From contig NZ_BAFU01000068.1 of NCBI RefSeq assembly GCF_000308495.1, positions 1-64,000 of the forward strand: a stretch of DNA of 64,000 bases. Direction: 5' to 3'. Positions 37,400 through 48,528 of the stretch are shown in pieces (the stretch's first letter is position 1; every line of letters begins with the position of its first letter). The translations under genes were made by a program, and so were the position numbers. The notes under the pieces were generated by a model. The model made no database searches and was not told the DNA's origin. It saw only the letters and a program-made list of their open reading frames with translations. Source of the stretch: Nocardia brevicatena NBRC 12119. GTDB lineage: Bacteria; Actinomycetota; Actinomycetes; Mycobacteriales; Mycobacteriaceae.

Positions 37400-37732
37400 A
37401 TGCCGTGGCTCATTCTGCTGGCCAGCGCGGTCTGCGAGGCCGTCTGGGCGACCGCCCTGGGCATATCCGACGGGTTGACCGAGCCGGTCGCGGCCGTCGT
37501 GTTCGTTCTGGCCTTGGCGGCGAGCATGGTCGGCCTGGGACGCGCGGTCGAACATATCCCGATCGGCAGCGCCTATGCCGTGTGGACCGGTGTCGGTGCG
37601 GCGCTGACCGTCGGCTACGCCATGCTCACCGGCACCGAGAGTGTCACACTCGGCAAGCTCGTGTGCATCGTCGGCATTATCGCGGCGGTCGCGGGACTCG
37701 AGCTGATACCCGACAAACGTTCCGAGCGGTAG
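37400..37732 (+). CDS. SMR-family guanidinium exporter subunit, second of pair
   Basis: A 110-residue partner of the preceding gene, two bases downstream of its stop. Four helices; helix 1 has the Glu (LILLASAVCEAVWATALGIS, Glu13), and HIPIGSAYAVWTGVGAALTV is the helix-3 signature. Heterodimeric SMR pairs are usually encoded like this. Expression should follow the upstream riboswitch by coupling. Confidence 0.93.
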   Translation: MPWLILLASAVCEAVWATALGISDGLTEPVAAVVFVLALAASMVGLGRAVEHIPIGSAYAVWTGVGAALTVGYAMLTGTESVTLGKLVCIVGIIAAVAGLELIPDKRSER

Positions 37733-37739
37733 TCCCATC

Positions 37740-37793
37740 GCCGGCGAGCCACCGCGCGTCCCGGCGCCGAGCCGGGCGGGGTGGCTCACCGGC
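37740..37793 (+). terminator. Hairpin after the SMR pair
   Basis: GCCGGCGAGCCACC (37740-37753) pairs with GGTGGCTCACCGGC (37780-37793) with one mismatch. It lies between the exporter operon and the converging TetR gene, so it may end both transcripts. Confidence 0.55.
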
Positions 37794-37817
37794 CGACGCA
37801 TCCGAAAGGTCCGGAAT

Positions 37818-38432
37818 TCACCGAAGGATGATCGGCACCAGGTACCGCCGGGCGAAATCGTCCATCTCCGCCGCCGTTTCGAGTTGCACCGCGGCACCGG
37901 GGGTGAGGATGAACGAGTGCACCACACGGCAGACGACCTCCATGCGTGCGGTCATATCCGGGAGCTCGGACAGCAGGCCGCGTTGGACGGCGTGCTCCAG
38001 CGCGGCCACGGATGTCGCGACGCACATCGCGAAGACCTCCGAGCCCTCGGTGGTGAGTTTCGCGACGACCCGTTCGGGGTCGATCGTCAGCATCCGCTGC
38101 ACCAAGGGATGGTCCCGCCACCGGGACAGGACGGTGACGAAGATATCGGCGACCAGATCGGCCACGTTCTCGTGCCGGTCGGCCAGTTGTGCCACCTCGG
38201 CGAGTACCGAGCCGACCTCACGGTTCACCACGGCCTGCACCAGGTCGTCCCGAGAACCCACCCGCCGGTATACGGTGACCCGGTCCACGCCCGCCTGGCG
38301 CGCCACGTCCTCGATGGTCGTCTTCTTCACACCGACTCGTTCGAACTGCACCAGGGCCGCGTCCAGGATGCGTGATTCGATGCTTTCGTCCCCGCCTTTC
38401 GGGTTCACTGAGGTGGTCGATGCGGCCGTCAC
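37818..38432 (-). CDS. TetR-family regulator
   Basis: A 204-residue repressor-type protein. The helix-turn-helix is ESRILDAALVQFERVGVKKT followed by IEDVARQAGVDRVTVYRRVG. It is divergent from the three-gene oxidative operon at 38531 and most likely regulates it. The 98-bp gap contains a perfect 17-bp palindrome. GTG 38432 is the start, with the conserved N-terminal helix 15 residues later. Confidence 0.92.
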   Translation of the reverse strand: MTAASTTSVNPKGGDESIESRILDAALVQFERVGVKKTTIEDVARQAGVDRVTVYRRVGSRDDLVQAVVNREVGSVLAEVAQLADRHENVADLVADIFVTVLSRWRDHPLVQRMLTIDPERVVAKLTTEGSEVFAMCVATSVAALEHAVQRGLLSELPDMTARMEVVCRVVHSFILTPGAAVQLETAAEMDDFARRYLVPIILR

Positions 38433-38462
38433 GGTTCCAAACCTAGCAAATCGAGGGCCACC

Positions 38463-38497
38463 TGCAACATTCTTGAACTAAATGTTGCTACAACATT
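38463..38497. promoter_or_regulatory. TetR operator candidate
   Basis: AATGTTG-CTA-CAACATT at 38481-38497 is a perfect palindrome. A further half site (GCAACATT) lies at 38464-38471. It sits between the divergent TetR and hydrolase genes, 34 bases before ATG 38531, where bound repressor would block both promoters. Confidence 0.65.
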
Positions 38498-38530
38498 GCA
38501 ATATGATTTGTTGCTTTGTAAGGTCGGGTC

Positions 38531-39424
38531 ATGGCTGAGACGGCTGACCCGACGCGGAGCACCTACCGCGACGAAGCACACGCGATCAATCCGCGGGACG
38601 TGCACTTCGACTTCGACACCGTTCCGCTGCACTACATCCCCGGCGAGGTCCTCGCCACCCATATCGTCAACGTGATGCATCTGGTCCTTCCGGAGGGCGA
38701 GCGGGCCATGGCCCGCTGCCTCGCGGAAGCACTGCCCCACATCGACGACGAGCGACTGCGAGAGGAAGTACAGGGCTTCATCGGCCAGGAGGCCATGCAC
38801 GCCGACAGCCACGAAGCCGCCCGCAAGCGCCTGCAGGCCCTAGGGCTGGACGTGGACTCGTATGTATCGAAGGTGGCCTGGCTCGTCGACCGTGTCCTCG
38901 GCGACCACGGCCTCACCGGCCGAGCCGAAAGGGAATGGCTCAAAGAGCGACTCGGGCTCTTCGCCGGAATGGAACACTTCACCGCCGTTCTCGGCGAATG
39001 GCTGCTCAACGCGAACATTCTGGAAGAGAAGGGCATGCACCCGGCCATGCTCGACCTGGTCCGCTGGCACGGCGCCGAAGAGGTCGAGCACCGCAGCGTC
39101 GTCTACGACGCGTACATGTATGTCGACGGCGGCTACGCACGCCGGGCCCGCACCGCGCTGCTCGCGAGCGCCACCCTGCTGCCGCTGTTCATCCTGTCCA
39201 CCGCATACCTGTACCGCAAGGATCCCTCGCCGGACAAAGGACGGTCCTGGGGATTACAGTTCCTCAACGCCACCGCCCGCGGCGTAATCCCCAGCTGGAC
39301 GGTGTTCTTCACCGAGATGCCGCGTTATCTGCGGCGGAACTTCCATCCATCCCAACTCGGCCCGATGGACAAGGCACTGCGCTACCTGGCTCATTCCCCC
39401 GCCGCCCGCGGGGACCGGGACTGA
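38531..39424 (+). CDS. PF10118-type metal-dependent hydrolase
   Basis: A 297-residue protein of the predicted metal-dependent hydrolase family (PF10118), alpha-helical with conserved Glu and His ligands in IGQEAMHADSHEAARKRLQA, GMEHFTAVLGEWLL and HGAEEVEHRSVVYDAYMYV. A hydrophobic helix is near residue 220. The reaction is unknown. It begins an operon with a reductase and a Baeyer-Villiger-type monooxygenase, a grouping that recurs in actinobacteria and suggests degradation of lipids or ketones. Confidence 0.88.
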   Translation: MAETADPTRSTYRDEAHAINPRDVHFDFDTVPLHYIPGEVLATHIVNVMHLVLPEGERAMARCLAEALPHIDDERLREEVQGFIGQEAMHADSHEAARKRLQALGLDVDSYVSKVAWLVDRVLGDHGLTGRAEREWLKERLGLFAGMEHFTAVLGEWLLNANILEEKGMHPAMLDLVRWHGAEEVEHRSVVYDAYMYVDGGYARRARTALLASATLLPLFILSTAYLYRKDPSPDKGRSWGLQFLNATARGVIPSWTVFFTEMPRYLRRNFHPSQLGPMDKALRYLAHSPAARGDRD

Positions 39425-39435
39425 GAGACGGGATC

Positions 39436-40482
39436 ATGGCGACAACAAGGGAGATCAGCCCGCCCCCGGCCCTGCGGATCCTCGACGCGGCCATGGGCGC
39501 CTACCGCCGGATCTTCGTCACCGGCCGCACCGCACCGCTGCTATCGCGCTCGAATCCCGTACGCCGCAGCGGTTTCCATCTGAATCTCGTCGTCGACAAT
39601 ATGCGCGACGAAGCCTCGGATGTGCTCTGCTTCACACTCCGCGCGGCGAACGGCGAGCCGCTGCCCACCTGGCGGCCCGGAGCGCATATCGACCTGTTCC
39701 TTCCCTCCGGCAGGCAGCGGCAGTACTCGTTGTGCGGAGACCCCGACGACCGGTCACGCTATCGGCTCGCGGTGCGGCGCATCCCCCACGGCGACGGTGG
39801 ATCGATCGAGATGCACCGTGCCATCCGACGCGGCGATCCGCTGCACGCACGGGGGCCGCGCAATGCGTTCACCTTCGTGGACGCGCCGTCGTACCTGTTC
39901 ATCGCGGGCGGTATCGGTATCACCCCGATCCTGCCGATGGTGCGGGCGGCGGGCGACCGCGGGCACCTCGTCTATGTCGGCCGGAGCCGGGCGACGATGC
40001 CGTTCCTGGGCGAGCTCCCCGACACCGCCGAGATCCGGCCCGACGACGAATACGGCATCCCCGATATCCCCGAGCTGCTCCGGCGCGCCGAACCCGGCGC
40101 GGCCGTCTACGTCTGTGGCCCGCCGCCGATGCTCGACGCGGCCCGGCGCAGCATGTTCGCCGTCAATCCGACCGGCTCGCTGCACACCGAACGCTTCTCC
40201 GCGGAACCGGTGACCGACGGATCCGAATTCGATCTCACCCTGGCCCGGACCGGTCTCACCATCCGGGTCGGCGCCGACGAGACCACGCTCGCCGCGATCC
40301 AACGGGTCATCCCCGACGCCCTCTACTCGTGTCGACAGGGCTTCTGCGGCACCTGTAAAACCGCGGTCCTGGCCGGGGAAGTCGATCACCGGGACCGGAC
40401 CCTGCCCGGTACCGAACGCGCCGAACACATGCTGCCCTGTGTCTCGCGGGCGGCGGGCGACGAACTCGTGATCGACCTGTAG
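39436..40482 (+). CDS. PDR/VanB-type flavin/2Fe-2S reductase
   Basis: A 348-residue electron-transfer protein. Residues 45-150 form the flavin domain (RQYSLCGDPDDRSRYRLAVR), residues 150-250 the NAD(P) domain (LFIAGGIGITPILPMVRAAG), and the C-terminal 90 residues a plant-type ferredoxin with cluster cysteines in YSCRQGFCGTCKTAV and MLPCVSRAAG. It likely supplies electrons to an oxygenase, possibly a partner in this operon. The start is 12 bases after the hydrolase stop. Confidence 0.92.
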   Translation: MATTREISPPPALRILDAAMGAYRRIFVTGRTAPLLSRSNPVRRSGFHLNLVVDNMRDEASDVLCFTLRAANGEPLPTWRPGAHIDLFLPSGRQRQYSLCGDPDDRSRYRLAVRRIPHGDGGSIEMHRAIRRGDPLHARGPRNAFTFVDAPSYLFIAGGIGITPILPMVRAAGDRGHLVYVGRSRATMPFLGELPDTAEIRPDDEYGIPDIPELLRRAEPGAAVYVCGPPPMLDAARRSMFAVNPTGSLHTERFSAEPVTDGSEFDLTLARTGLTIRVGADETTLAAIQRVIPDALYSCRQGFCGTCKTAVLAGEVDHRDRTLPGTERAEHMLPCVSRAAGDELVIDL

Positions 40483-40530
40483 TACCCCACGGGATCGACC
40501 TGCACATCCGATGGAAGGACCCCTCGAAGC

Positions 40531-41994
40531 ATGGCCTCATCGACCGAACACCGGCATATCGTCATCGTCGGAGCCGGTTTCAGCGGTATCGGTCTCGCGA
40601 CCAAACTGCGCGAGGCGGGTTTCGACGATCTGGTCATCCTCGAGCGAGCCGACGATCTCGGCGGCACCTGGCGCGCCAACACCTACCCCGGCTGCGCCTG
40701 CGATGTGCCGTCCCACCTGTACAGCTATTCGTTCGCCCCGAACCCGAACTGGTCGCGCACCTACGGCAAACAGGCCGAGATCCTCGACTATCTCCGTACG
40801 GTAGCGGCCAAGTTCGATGTCGTACGCCATATCCGCTACCGCACGGAATTATTGGACGCGCGCTGGGACGAGTCCCGCTCGCTCTGGCGTATCGATACCG
40901 ACCGCGGCAGGCTTACCGCCGATTTCCTGATCTCGGCCACCGGCCTGTTCGCCGAGGCGAAATACCCGGAACTGCCGGGCCTGGACACGTTCGCGGGCAA
41001 AACCTTCCATTCCCTGCACTGGGATCACGACTACGACCTCACCGGCAAACGAGTCGCGGTCATCGGCACCGGTGCCTCCGCGGTGCAGTTCGTCCCGGAG
41101 ATCCAGCCCCGGGTCGCCGAGCTGGTCGTGTTCCAGCGGTCGGCGCCGTGGATCGTGCCCCGTATGGACCGCCGCACACTGGGTTTGGAACGGCTGCTGC
41201 TGCGGCAGTTCCCGGTGGCGGGCAAGGCGATTCGCGGCAGTTGGTTCCTGGCCATCGAGAGCTTCGGCCTGGTGGGGTTCGTCGACAAACGTTTCCGGCA
41301 TCCGTTCGAACTGCTCGGCAGGCTGCAACTGCTGCGGCAGGTGCGCAATCCGAAGCTGCGACGGGCGCTCACCCCGGACTACATGATCGGCTGCAAACGC
41401 GCGATCTTCTCCGATGCCTACCTACCTGCCCTCGACCGACCCAATGTCGAGGTGGTCACCGACGGTATCGCCGAGATCCGGCCGCATTCGATCGTGACCC
41501 GGCGCGGCGCCGAATACCCGGTGGACGCGATCATCCACGGGACCGGCTTCTCCTCACTTCCCAGCGCGTTCGAGCGGTTCGTCGGGCGCGACGGCCGGTC
41601 GGTCGCCGACCTGTACCGCGAACAGCCACAAAGCTATCTCGGCACCACCCTGGCGGGATTCCCGAACTTCTTCTGCACTCTCGGTCCATTCGGCGCGGCG
41701 GGTAACCAGTCCGCCATCTTCATGATCGAATCCCAAATCGCCTATATCGTCGACGCCCTGACCACGGTACGCACCCGGTCGGCCCGCCGACTCGAGGTGA
41801 AACCGCGGTTCCAGAAGGCGTTCCTGGCGGAAATGGCACGCCGCAGCACATCCACTGTATGGGTGACCGGCGGCTGTATCGGCTACTACCAGACCCCCAA
41901 CGGGCGCAATGCCGGCCTCTACCCCAACTGGAGTTTCGAATACCGGCACCGCACCCGCCGTTTCGACACCGAGGCGTACGAGCTGAGCGCCTGA
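40531..41994 (+). CDS. Baeyer-Villiger-type flavin monooxygenase
   Basis: A 487-residue FAD/NADPH monooxygenase. It has the first Rossmann motif IVIVGAGFSGIGLATKLREA (10-29), the exact Baeyer-Villiger fingerprint FAGKTFHSLHW (F.G...H...W), and the second Rossmann motif VAVIGTGASAVQFVPEI. The substrate is probably a ketone or an alicyclic or long-chain compound. It is the third gene of the TetR-regulated operon, 48 bases after the reductase stop with a GGAAGGA ribosome site. Confidence 0.94.
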   Translation: MASSTEHRHIVIVGAGFSGIGLATKLREAGFDDLVILERADDLGGTWRANTYPGCACDVPSHLYSYSFAPNPNWSRTYGKQAEILDYLRTVAAKFDVVRHIRYRTELLDARWDESRSLWRIDTDRGRLTADFLISATGLFAEAKYPELPGLDTFAGKTFHSLHWDHDYDLTGKRVAVIGTGASAVQFVPEIQPRVAELVVFQRSAPWIVPRMDRRTLGLERLLLRQFPVAGKAIRGSWFLAIESFGLVGFVDKRFRHPFELLGRLQLLRQVRNPKLRRALTPDYMIGCKRAIFSDAYLPALDRPNVEVVTDGIAEIRPHSIVTRRGAEYPVDAIIHGTGFSSLPSAFERFVGRDGRSVADLYREQPQSYLGTTLAGFPNFFCTLGPFGAAGNQSAIFMIESQIAYIVDALTTVRTRSARRLEVKPRFQKAFLAEMARRSTSTVWVTGGCIGYYQTPNGRNAGLYPNWSFEYRHRTRRFDTEAYELSA

Positions 41995-42159
41995 CGGGTA
42001 TCGGGCGCGAGCCGGCACAGGACGGCCACCACCGCCTCGGTGGCATCGGCGGCCGGTCGGTCCTTCAACCGCGCGCGGTCCGGTTCGGCCAACACCGTGT
42101 CGAGGACCGGTTCACGGTAGTCGCGGGCGAGTGCGGCGGGCGCCATGGCCGCCGCACGC

Positions 42160-43830
42160 TCAGGCGGGCGGTCCCGGGGCAGGGGCGATCCGGTCGCCCG
42201 ACGCGACGGTGAACGCGGCGCCGTGACGGACACCGGAGCGCGGATCGGTGACGTCGTGGAGATAGAACCAGTCCATCCGGGCCCGCGCCTCGGTGACGTC
42301 GAGGACACCGTAGCCGTGCGAGTCCAACTCCACATAGCGCAGATGGCGGTTGACACCTCGAAGTGTCTCCTCCACCGCGACCGCGGCCGTGCGCGGCGGC
42401 GCCTTCAGCAACTCGCCCGGACCGGCCGAGGTGACCGACGGGACGACGAACTCCGCCCCCACGGTCGGCCCGGTCGGGTAGTGCGCTGCCTCCAACGGCA
42501 GGTCCGCCGCCCACGAGGAATGGATATCGCCGGTCAGAAACACCACATCACCTCGGCGGTCGGCGGCGATCGACTCGAACAGGGCGCGACGATCCGCGGT
42601 GTAGCCGTCCCATTGGTCGCCGTTGAGGGGCAGTCCGGAACGCGGGATGCCCATGGTCTCGGTGAGCGCCGCGGTGGTCGCCGGATCCAATGGCGGGAAC
42701 ACCAGCGGCGCGATCATCACCGAATTGCCGATCAGGTTCCAGCGCACCGGCGAGGAAGCCAGACCGGCGGTCAGCCATTCCATCTGGGCCCGACCCGTGA
42801 TGGTGCGCGTCGGATCGTCCGCCGCACGCCACCCCGGGCCGGGGAACGCCTCTTGGTCGCGGTAACTGCGCAGGTCCAGCATCGACAGTTCGGCCAGGGT
42901 GCCGAAACGCAGTCTGCGGTAGAGCCGTACCTCGGCGCCGACCCGGGACGCCCGCACCGGCATCCACTCCAGGTACGCCCGCGCCGACCCCGCCCGGCGC
43001 ACCGACCAGTCGCCCTCGGTCGCCGGATCGTGATTGCCGGCGCCGCCCGACCAGGAGTTGTCCGCCGACTCGTGATCGTCCCAGGTGCAGATGAACGGTA
43101 CCGAGCTGTGCAGCCGCTGCAGGTCGGGGTCGGTTTTGTACTGTCCGTGCCGAATCCGGTAGTCGGCCAGGGTGATGATCTCGTGCGGCGGCTCGTGCCG
43201 GCGCGGCGCCCCGACGCCGGGAGCGTCCTCGTAGAGGTAATCGCCGAGATGCACCACCGCGTACAGGTCCGCGCGGTCGGCCAGGTGCCGGTATGCGGAG
43301 AAGTACCCCGCCTCCCAGTTCGAGCAGGACACCACCCCGAAACGCAGCCGCTCCGGGCGGTCGGAATCGGCGGGAGCGGTGCGGGTGCGGCCGACCGGGG
43401 AGCTCGCGCCGAGGGCGGTGAACCGATAGAAGTACCAGCGGTCCGGCTCCAGCCCGGTCACATCGACCTTCACGGTGTGGTCGGTCTCGGCCGACGCGCT
43501 GACCGAACCGCTCGCGACGACCGAACCGAAGTCCTCCGCGGCGGCGACCTCCCACCGCACCGCCGCGGGTGCGCCGATACCGGAACCGGGGATCGCGTCC
43601 TCGGCAACAGTGACCCGCGTCCAGATCACCACCCCGCCGGGCAGCGGGTCCCCGGAGGCGACACCGTGCCGGAACACCGGGCCCTGCGCTCGGGCGGGAG
43701 CACCGCTCAACGCGACGGCGGCGGTCGCGGCTGCGCTGCCCTTCAGCAGGGCGCGCCGGGGTATCCATTCCCGGGTCGCGCGAGCCAGATGTGCGGTACC
43801 GGCGTCTTCGGTCACGGATGTCCATCCCAT
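42160..43830 (-). CDS. Secreted PhoD-family alkaline phosphatase
   Basis: A 556-residue Tat-exported phosphatase or phosphodiesterase. The Tat signal is near residues 20-45 (EWIPRRALLKGSAAATAAVA). It has an N-terminal fibronectin-like domain (VFRHGVASGDPLPGGVVIWT), then PhoD metal motifs AVVHLGDYLYE, FICTWDDHESADNSW and VVFLTGDIHSSW. The family uses iron and calcium and frees phosphate from organic esters outside the membrane. ATG 43830 is given; GTG 43815 is possible. No Pho box was identified. Confidence 0.93.
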   Translation of the reverse strand: MGWTSVTEDAGTAHLARATREWIPRRALLKGSAAATAAVALSGAPARAQGPVFRHGVASGDPLPGGVVIWTRVTVAEDAIPGSGIGAPAAVRWEVAAAEDFGSVVASGSVSASAETDHTVKVDVTGLEPDRWYFYRFTALGASSPVGRTRTAPADSDRPERLRFGVVSCSNWEAGYFSAYRHLADRADLYAVVHLGDYLYEDAPGVGAPRRHEPPHEIITLADYRIRHGQYKTDPDLQRLHSSVPFICTWDDHESADNSWSGGAGNHDPATEGDWSVRRAGSARAYLEWMPVRASRVGAEVRLYRRLRFGTLAELSMLDLRSYRDQEAFPGPGWRAADDPTRTITGRAQMEWLTAGLASSPVRWNLIGNSVMIAPLVFPPLDPATTAALTETMGIPRSGLPLNGDQWDGYTADRRALFESIAADRRGDVVFLTGDIHSSWAADLPLEAAHYPTGPTVGAEFVVPSVTSAGPGELLKAPPRTAAVAVEETLRGVNRHLRYVELDSHGYGVLDVTEARARMDWFYLHDVTDPRSGVRHGAAFTVASGDRIAPAPGPPA

Positions 43831-44016
43831 CCGATTGGTTCGAGGAAAGCAAACGGCGCTCATATCGTTCGCCGCGCGGCACCACATCGTTCCCGTCGCC
43901 GCGGGCGGAGCCTGCGCCGGTCCACGGTGGCCGAACACCTCATCCCGTCGGATAGACGCGAACGGTGCGGATGCGGGCCGAACCGTCCCCCACCGGCGCG
44001 AACCGGTGAGCACGCT

Positions 44017-44406
44017 TCACGCGGACACGATGGCCTGCGGGGCGATTTCCTTGAGTTTCGCGTTGGCCCAGCGCATCTGACGCAGCGTCTGCGGGTGGCA
44101 ACGCCGGGCGACGGCGAGCAGTTCGCCGTCGCGCAGGGCCTGGGCGGACTGGGCGAGAATCTCCCGGTCCAGCGAGACCCCGGCCGCCATGAGGTGGATA
44201 CGGCGCAGATCGTGCAGGAGTAGCAGCGAGACATCGTGGTGGCGGCCGAGCAGTTCGCCGCCCTTTTGACGCAACCGCGCGAGCAGGGTGTGATCGTCCG
44301 GCGCCTCGGGGTCGAGGCGGCCTTCGCGCTCACCGGTGCCGTGCGAACCGCCACGGTCGTCCGATCCCAGTGGACGGCAAGCGATTTCGACAACCCGTTC
44401 CGGCAT
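44017..44406 (-). CDS. Conserved hypothetical protein downstream of gdhA
   Basis: A 129-residue soluble protein of unknown function. The first 35 residues are polar. The rest is helical (HTLLARLRQKGGELLGRHHD, ALRDGELLAVARRCHPQTLR, MRWANAKLKEIAPQAIV). It starts six bases after the glutamate dehydrogenase stop on the same strand, so the two probably share a transcript. Confidence 0.65.
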   Translation of the reverse strand: MPERVVEIACRPLGSDDRGGSHGTGEREGRLDPEAPDDHTLLARLRQKGGELLGRHHDVSLLLLHDLRRIHLMAAGVSLDREILAQSAQALRDGELLAVARRCHPQTLRQMRWANAKLKEIAPQAIVSA

Positions 44407-44412
44407 CGAGGC

Positions 44413-45780
<1,368 letters not shown>

Positions 45781-45991
45781 TCATACATACCGGCCGGGCC
45801 CACGTCCAGCGGGGGCCGAGCCCCAGCACGTCGTCCACGTCCTCGGAACTCGGCTATCCGCGGCGACGCGTCCCCGGCTCCGAAGCCCATCCTCCACCCG
45901 GCGGCGATCCCGTCATGCAGGCTCCCCCTCTCGGTGAGCGGCACATCACCCCGCAAACCCTTACCGATACCGCTCCGTCCGGTCTCGACCG

Positions 45992-46020
45992 CCGGCCCGC
46001 CGTGATCGGCGGGCCGGTTG
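45992..46020 (-). terminator. Hairpin between gdhA promoter region and the sigma-factor operon
   Basis: CCGGCCCGCC (45992-46001) pairs perfectly with GGCGGGCCGG (46008-46017) around a 6-nt loop. It lies 105 bases past the end of the leftward isomerase-like gene and probably terminates that operon. The rest of 45763-46121 has no recognised gene and should contain the gdhA promoter. Confidence 0.45.
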
Positions 46021-46121
46021 CGGTGCCGTCGGACAGTCGGACCGCCCCGCGCGGCCACGGGCGGCCAAGTCAGGTCCGATCCGGACGTCCGCCTCGCGAG
46101 CATCGACACATGACAGATGGT

Positions 46122-46753
46122 TCAATCGGCCAGTCTTCGCGCCAACGTCGGCTGTCCGGGGCCCGACAGCTCGCCGACGACGCCACGGCGGCCCGTCATG
46201 GCCATCAGCAGCGCTTCACCCGGTCCCCGCACCTCGGCGCCGGTGCCTGTCGCCCAGTCGAGGTCGGTTGCGCACAGGCGTAACCCGCGGATGCGGCGCC
46301 ATGCGCCCAGCCGGGGATTGCCGGGAGTGCGTTGAAGCACGTAGCGGAGTCGTTCGGGCGGAATGACACGCGGCAGTTCCAGAGGACGGCGGATGTCCTG
46401 GTGGTGAACGGTGGCGTCGACGAGTGCGATCATGCCGCCGAAACCCGCGGTCAACCCCCGCGGGTTCAGGTGGTCGCGGAAACGCTCGAGCAGCCGGTCG
46501 GTGTCCAGATCGCGGAGTTCGTCGACCCCGACCTGGTTGGAGTGGACGAGTCTGCCTTTCACGTACCGTTTCACCAGACCGAGCGCGTCCAGGTCGTCGT
46601 AGCTGATCATGTGGGCGACGACGTCGCGCACCCGCCAACCATCACACAGTGTCGGTGCGTCCCACTGCTGGGCGTCAGTGTCACCAGCAGATCGGCGATA
46701 TCTCCGCGCTCGGCGCGAGCCATCTCCATTACGTTCACGGTCGTCACGTTCAT
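46122..46753 (-). pseudogene. Mycothiol-dependent maleylpyruvate isomerase-like gene with frameshift
   Basis: From ATG 46753 ([27 protein letters not shown]) the frame breaks near 46671. Adding one base restores PQQWDAPTLCDGWRVRDVVA and continues HMISYDDLDALGLVKRYVKG to the stop at 46122, a normal-length protein of about 210 residues in the TIGR03083/DinB-like mycothiol-dependent group. A C in a CCC run is the likely missing base. The start overlaps the sigma gene stop (ATGA). It may be a recent pseudogene or a sequencing error. Confidence 0.75.
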
Positions 46754-47970
46754 GGTCTTCCTTGTCTGTCTCGGGTGCGCGGGCGGTCGAGCCGTTCCGC
46801 CAACAGCGCCTGCTCGGCGGGGTTGCGGGTCAGTTCGAGGGCGCGCCGGTCGGCCGCGCGGGCGGCCTCGTCGCGGCCGAGTTCGCGTAGGAGCTCGGCG
46901 CGGGTGGCATGGAACAGGTGGTAATCGCCCAGGCGCGGGGCCAGCTCGTCCACGGCGGCCAGGGCGGCGGATGCGCCGGCGGTTCGGGCCAGGGCGATGG
47001 CACGGTGTAGGCGGATCACCGGCGACGGTGACAGCCGCAGCAGCATGTCGTACAGGATGACGATCTGTGGCCAGTCGGTGGCCTCCCAGCTCGGCGCCTC
47101 GGCGTGGCAGGCGACGATCGCCGCCTGCAATTGATAGGGGCCTGGTCTGCGCAGTCGGCCGGCGTCGGTCAGCAGCCGCACCGCCCGGTCGATCGCCGCG
47201 CGGTCCCAGAGCGACCGGTCCTGATCGCGCAATAGGACGATCCCGCCGCCGGCATCGAAACGCGCGGCGGCCCGGGCGCGGTGCAGCCTGATGAGCACGA
47301 GCAGTCCCATGACCTCCGGTTCGCCGGGAAGCAGCCGATCGGTCAGGCAGGCCAGCCATTCGGCATCGCCCGCGAGATCACGAGCGCCCGGGTGCTCCGT
47401 CGCGAGATAGCCCTCGTTGAACAGCAGATAGATCACGGCGAGAACCTCGCTCAACCGATCCCCGAGTTCGTCGTCGGGAGGCACCCGATACGGGATACCG
47501 GCCTGGCCGATCTTGCGTTTGGCGCGGGTGACGCGCTGCGCCACGGTCGATTCCGACACCAGGAACGCCTTGGCGAGCTCGGCGGTGCTCAGGCCACAGA
47601 CCATGCGCAGGGTCAATGCCACCTGTGCCTCGCGGGACAGGGCGGGATGGCAGCAGGTGAACGTCAGCCGCAGCCGGTCGTCCACCTCGCCCGGTACGGG
47701 CCAGTGCAACTGCCGCAGCTTGTCGCGGTAGACGCTGTCCCGGCGCAGCAGGTCCAGCCCGCGCCGACGCGCCACGGTGAACAACCACGCCCGCGGGTGT
47801 TGCGGTATGCCCTCCACCGGCCACGTCCGCAGCGCCTTCTCCACCGCGTCGGAGACCAGGTCCTCGGCGGCGGAGAAGTCTCCCAGCAGCGAAACCAACG
47901 ATGATGCCAACGCGCTACCGTGCTCACGCACCACCTCCGCGAGCACCCGTGCGGCGTCGGTTTCGGTCAC
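46750..47970 (-). CDS. ECF sigma factor with C-terminal extension (ECF42-like)
   Basis: A 406-residue alternative sigma factor. Region 2 is [20 protein letters not shown] and [17 protein letters not shown]; region 4 is [20 protein letters not shown] and [17 protein letters not shown] 200-residue TPR-like C-terminal domain ([20 protein letters not shown] and on) distinguishes this class, which has no classical anti-sigma factor. Pairing with a YCII/DGPF protein immediately upstream is the hallmark of group ECF42. GTG 47970 overlaps the YCII stop (GTGA). Confidence 0.92.
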   Translation of the reverse strand: MTETDAARVLAEVVREHGSALASSLVSLLGDFSAAEDLVSDAVEKALRTWPVEGIPQHPRAWLFTVARRRGLDLLRRDSVYRDKLRQLHWPVPGEVDDRLRLTFTCCHPALSREAQVALTLRMVCGLSTAELAKAFLVSESTVAQRVTRAKRKIGQAGIPYRVPPDDELGDRLSEVLAVIYLLFNEGYLATEHPGARDLAGDAEWLACLTDRLLPGEPEVMGLLVLIRLHRARAAARFDAGGGIVLLRDQDRSLWDRAAIDRAVRLLTDAGRLRRPGPYQLQAAIVACHAEAPSWEATDWPQIVILYDMLLRLSPSPVIRLHRAIALARTAGASAALAAVDELAPRLGDYHLFHATRAELLRELGRDEAARAADRRALELTRNPAEQALLAERLDRPRTRDRQGRP

Positions 47971-48311
47971 AGCAGGACCGGACGGATCTCCACCAGTGGA
48001 CACGCGGGCCACGTCCGAGCCATCCGGATCGCCTCGTCCAGGTCGGCGACTTCGACCTCCACGTATCCGCTGACGACCTCCTTACCCTCGACGAACGGGC
48101 CGTCGGTGATCAACGGGGCGCCGTCGGCGTCGAGCCGGACGGTGGTCGCGGTCTCCGGGCCGGTCAGCTTGCGATTGTGCAGGATCTTGTCCGCGTGCTC
48201 GGCCAACCATTCCTGGACCCGCGCGAACCCGCGATCGCGTTCGGCCTGGTCCATCGCTTCCCAGTCCCGCTCCCACTGCTCCGTCTCGCAGAACATCAGC
48301 ACGTATTTCAT
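47967..48311 (-). CDS. YCII/DGPF-domain protein
   Basis: A 114-residue protein with the DGPF motif in [20 protein letters not shown] and the YCII fold start [24 protein letters not shown] proteins accompany ECF42-type sigma factors and may modulate or be regulated by them. It is the first gene of a three-gene overlapping operon. Confidence 0.93.
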   Translation of the reverse strand: MKYVLMFCETEQWERDWEAMDQAERDRGFARVQEWLAEHADKILHNRKLTGPETATTVRLDADGAPLITDGPFVEGKEVVSGYVEVEVADLDEAIRMARTWPACPLVEIRPVLL

Positions 48312-48528
48312 GCCGGTTCACCTCCTTCACCCATTAGACGATCGGCGGTGCCCCGAATCCGACAACCGGGGGACGGAAGTTGGCGACGGATCGTTGGCGA
48401 CCGTCGTCGCGCCATCTCACGCGGCCGACCGAAACCCGACACCGGCTCCGGCCGTCCCGGGCCGAAACGGCAGGCCGAGTCGCGGCGGAATGCTCGCCGA
48501 CGCAGGGGGTCGTAGCGGTGCCGGGAGT

